A model generated the notes under the pieces. The model was not told where the DNA came from. It made no database searches and was given only the letters and a program-made list of their open reading frames with translations. The translations under genes were made by a program, and so were the position numbers. Shown one piece after another: positions 62,850 to 64,000 of a DNA stretch of 64,000 nucleotides. The first letter of the stretch is position 1. The number at the start of each line of letters is the position of its first letter. This stretch comes from Chitinophaga sp. GbtcB8. Lineage in GTDB: Bacteria; Bacteroidota; Bacteroidia; Chitinophagales; Chitinophagaceae. The stretch spans positions 62,001 through 126,000 of the forward strand of contig NZ_JAGXJN010000018.1 in the NCBI RefSeq assembly GCF_019091455.1, read 5' to 3'.

Positions 62850-63030
62850 GTCCGTGGTCCATAGTTGATGGTCCATGGCATAGTTCATTTTATAAGTGGT
62901 GTCCTATTAGCGTCCATGGTCCATTGCATCCTTCATGGCAAACAGTATACAGGGATAGGCAATGACCCGGATCTTGGAGGTTTTTACCACTTGCAGCAGG
63001 CAGTGGATCATGGTCTGTGGTCCATGGACC
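62850..63030. repeat. Heptad tracts, word GTCCATG
   Basis: In the 448-base gap between rplU and the GH3 gene. Tracts: 62850-62884 (five units), 62912-62932 (three units), and 63013-63030 (GTCTGTG, GTCCATG, GACC). The last contains the 12-base palindrome GGTCCATGGACC (63019-63030). Much of the middle is not in register. No gene is seen here. Confidence 0.75.
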
Positions 63031-63078
63031 GTTTACCCAAAAACCGTTAACTTGCCGTGCAAAGCATCACAATTTTTA

Positions 63079-63086
63079 TACTTTTG
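63079..63086 (+). promoter_or_regulatory. -7 box for the GH3-family gene
   Basis: TACTTTTG matches TAnnTTTG, 28 bases before ATG 63115. The nearest TTG upstream (63052) is a bit too far (24 bases). Confidence 0.5.
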
Positions 63087-63114
63087 TCATTTCAACCATT
63101 CTAAACTAAAGGGC

Positions 63115-64000
63115 ATGAAGTTTAAGTCACTGCTGGCCAAACCATTTGCTTCCATTGTGAGCAGCAAGATCAGGAAGGAAATGCAACGGGCAGTAGAAGA
63201 CCAGGATGCCATCCTGGAGGATTTGGTAAAAACAGGCAGGAATACGGATTTTGGGAAAGAGCATAATTTTGATGCCATCCATACCTATAATGAGTTTAAA
63301 GCTGCGGTGCCCATCCGGGATTATGAGCAGTTTAAACCATATATTAATAAAATAAAAGAGGGCCGGCATCACGTGCTCTGGAAAGGGCAGCCTATTTACC
63401 TGGCTAAAACCTCCGGCACCACCAGCGGTATTAAATATATACCTATCAGTAAAGAATCCATTTCAAATCATATAGACACCGCGCGGAATGCCCTGCTGTA
63501 TTATATGTCTGAAACCGGTAATTCCTCTTTTGCCGATGGTAAAATGATCTTCCTCTCCGGCTCCCCTGAGCTGGAACGTATTGCCGGTGTACCTACCGGG
63601 CGCCTCAGCGGTATCGTGAACCACCATGTGCCCCGTTACCTGCGCACCAACCAGCTACCCTCTTATGAAACGAATTGTATTGAAGACTGGGAAACCAAGC
63701 TGGATCAGATAGTGGAAGAAACCATCAACCAGGACATGACGCTCATTAGCGGCATACCCCCCTGGGTACAAATGTATTTTGACCGCCTGATAGCCCGCAG
63801 CGGCAAGCCGGTAGGGGAGCTGTTCAAGAACCTGGACCTGCTGGTATATGGCGGTGTAAACTTTGAACCTTACCGCGCCAAGCTGATGGAATCCATTGGC
63901 CGGCCTATTCATACTATTGAAACATTCCCCGCCTCTGAAGGTTTTATCGCTTTCCAGGATGTGCAGGGAGGGGAAGGGCTGCTGCTGAACACCAACTCCG
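63115..64000 (+). CDS. GH3 auxin-responsive promoter family protein, 3' partial
   Basis: First 295 residues of a GH3-family adenylate-forming enzyme; the gene runs off the window. In plants GH3 proteins attach amino acids to jasmonate or auxin; in bacteria the role is unknown, though they are common in Bacteroidota. Marks seen: the ATP-binding LAKTSGTTSGIKYIP, ISGIPPWVQMYFDRL, and YGGVNFEPY. ATG 63115 fits with family starts and the -7 box. The C-terminal domain cannot be checked. Confidence 0.9.
   Translation, partial: MKFKSLLAKPFASIVSSKIRKEMQRAVEDQDAILEDLVKTGRNTDFGKEHNFDAIHTYNEFKAAVPIRDYEQFKPYINKIKEGRHHVLWKGQPIYLAKTSGTTSGIKYIPISKESISNHIDTARNALLYYMSETGNSSFADGKMIFLSGSPELERIAGVPTGRLSGIVNHHVPRYLRTNQLPSYETNCIEDWETKLDQIVEETINQDMTLISGIPPWVQMYFDRLIARSGKPVGELFKNLDLLVYGGVNFEPYRAKLMESIGRPIHTIETFPASEGFIAFQDVQGGEGLLLNTNS

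Overview
The window looks like the chromosome of a Bacteroidota bacterium, most likely family Chitinophagaceae (Chitinophaga-like). The reasons are type IX secretion parts (PorQ, PorP/SprF, a gliding-type C-terminal domain), Bacteroidota-restricted families (DUF4954, DUF5683, DUF4382), promoters of the TTTG-N19/20-TAnnTTTG type instead of -35/-10 boxes, and few Shine-Dalgarno sites. I see no rRNA, tRNA, CRISPR array, prophage or insertion sequence. Most of it reads as core chromosome.

Layout. 1-13 kb: end of an RlpA-like gene, tag, a serine hydrolase with TPR-like tail, DUF4954-glmS, a DPP-IV type peptidase, a histidine phosphatase lipoprotein, mgtE, a bestrophin-like channel and a small SET-domain protein. 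13-19 kb: a marR-hutH-hutU-hutI-hutG operon for histidine to glutamate plus formamide. 19-33 kb: an FtsX/MacB-type permease, a CHAD protein, purU, a phosphoesterase, aconitase, PspC, a thioredoxin-like protein, a DUF4382 lipoprotein, kdsA, an SDR threonine dehydrogenase, a broken beta-lactamase-like gene and a GDPD-family protein. 33-38 kb: sulfate assimilation (cysN, cysD, cysH with APS-reductase cysteines) next to an Rrf2 regulator. 37.7-41.7 kb: dapB, DUF5683, parB, parA and a UPF0173 hydrolase. 42-51 kb: a membrane phosphoesterase, two outer-membrane proteins, lon, porQ, pdxJ and ahcY. 51.7-58.8 kb: a 2020-residue Calx-beta surface protein with its PorP/SprF partner. 59-64 kb: a GNAT, PolX, a lysine/alanine-rich histone-like protein, rpmA, rplU, and the start of a GH3-family gene cut by the window end.

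The most unusual signal lies between genes. At about 18 intergenic sites there are degenerate arrays with a strict 7-base period (8 at one site). The word differs from site to site (GCTNAAN, AATTAAT/CATTATT, GTCCATG, TGTAAAA, CGATTTT) but each tract keeps its register without indels. Most end on, or within a few bases of, a stop codon of a flanking gene, and many occur as complementary arms of long hairpins. One fills the whole 5' leader of the marR-hut operon (14 units directly before the start codon). I know of no description of this family; the functional reading is inference.

Other points of note: a palindrome inside the cysH promoter beside an Rrf2 gene, -7 boxes abutting the start codons of pspC and pdxJ (suggesting leaderless mRNAs), a PolX whose polymerase carboxylates appear replaced while its PHP residues are kept, and a possible small-RNA region at 58.85-59.04 kb. 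All calls were made by eye without searches.
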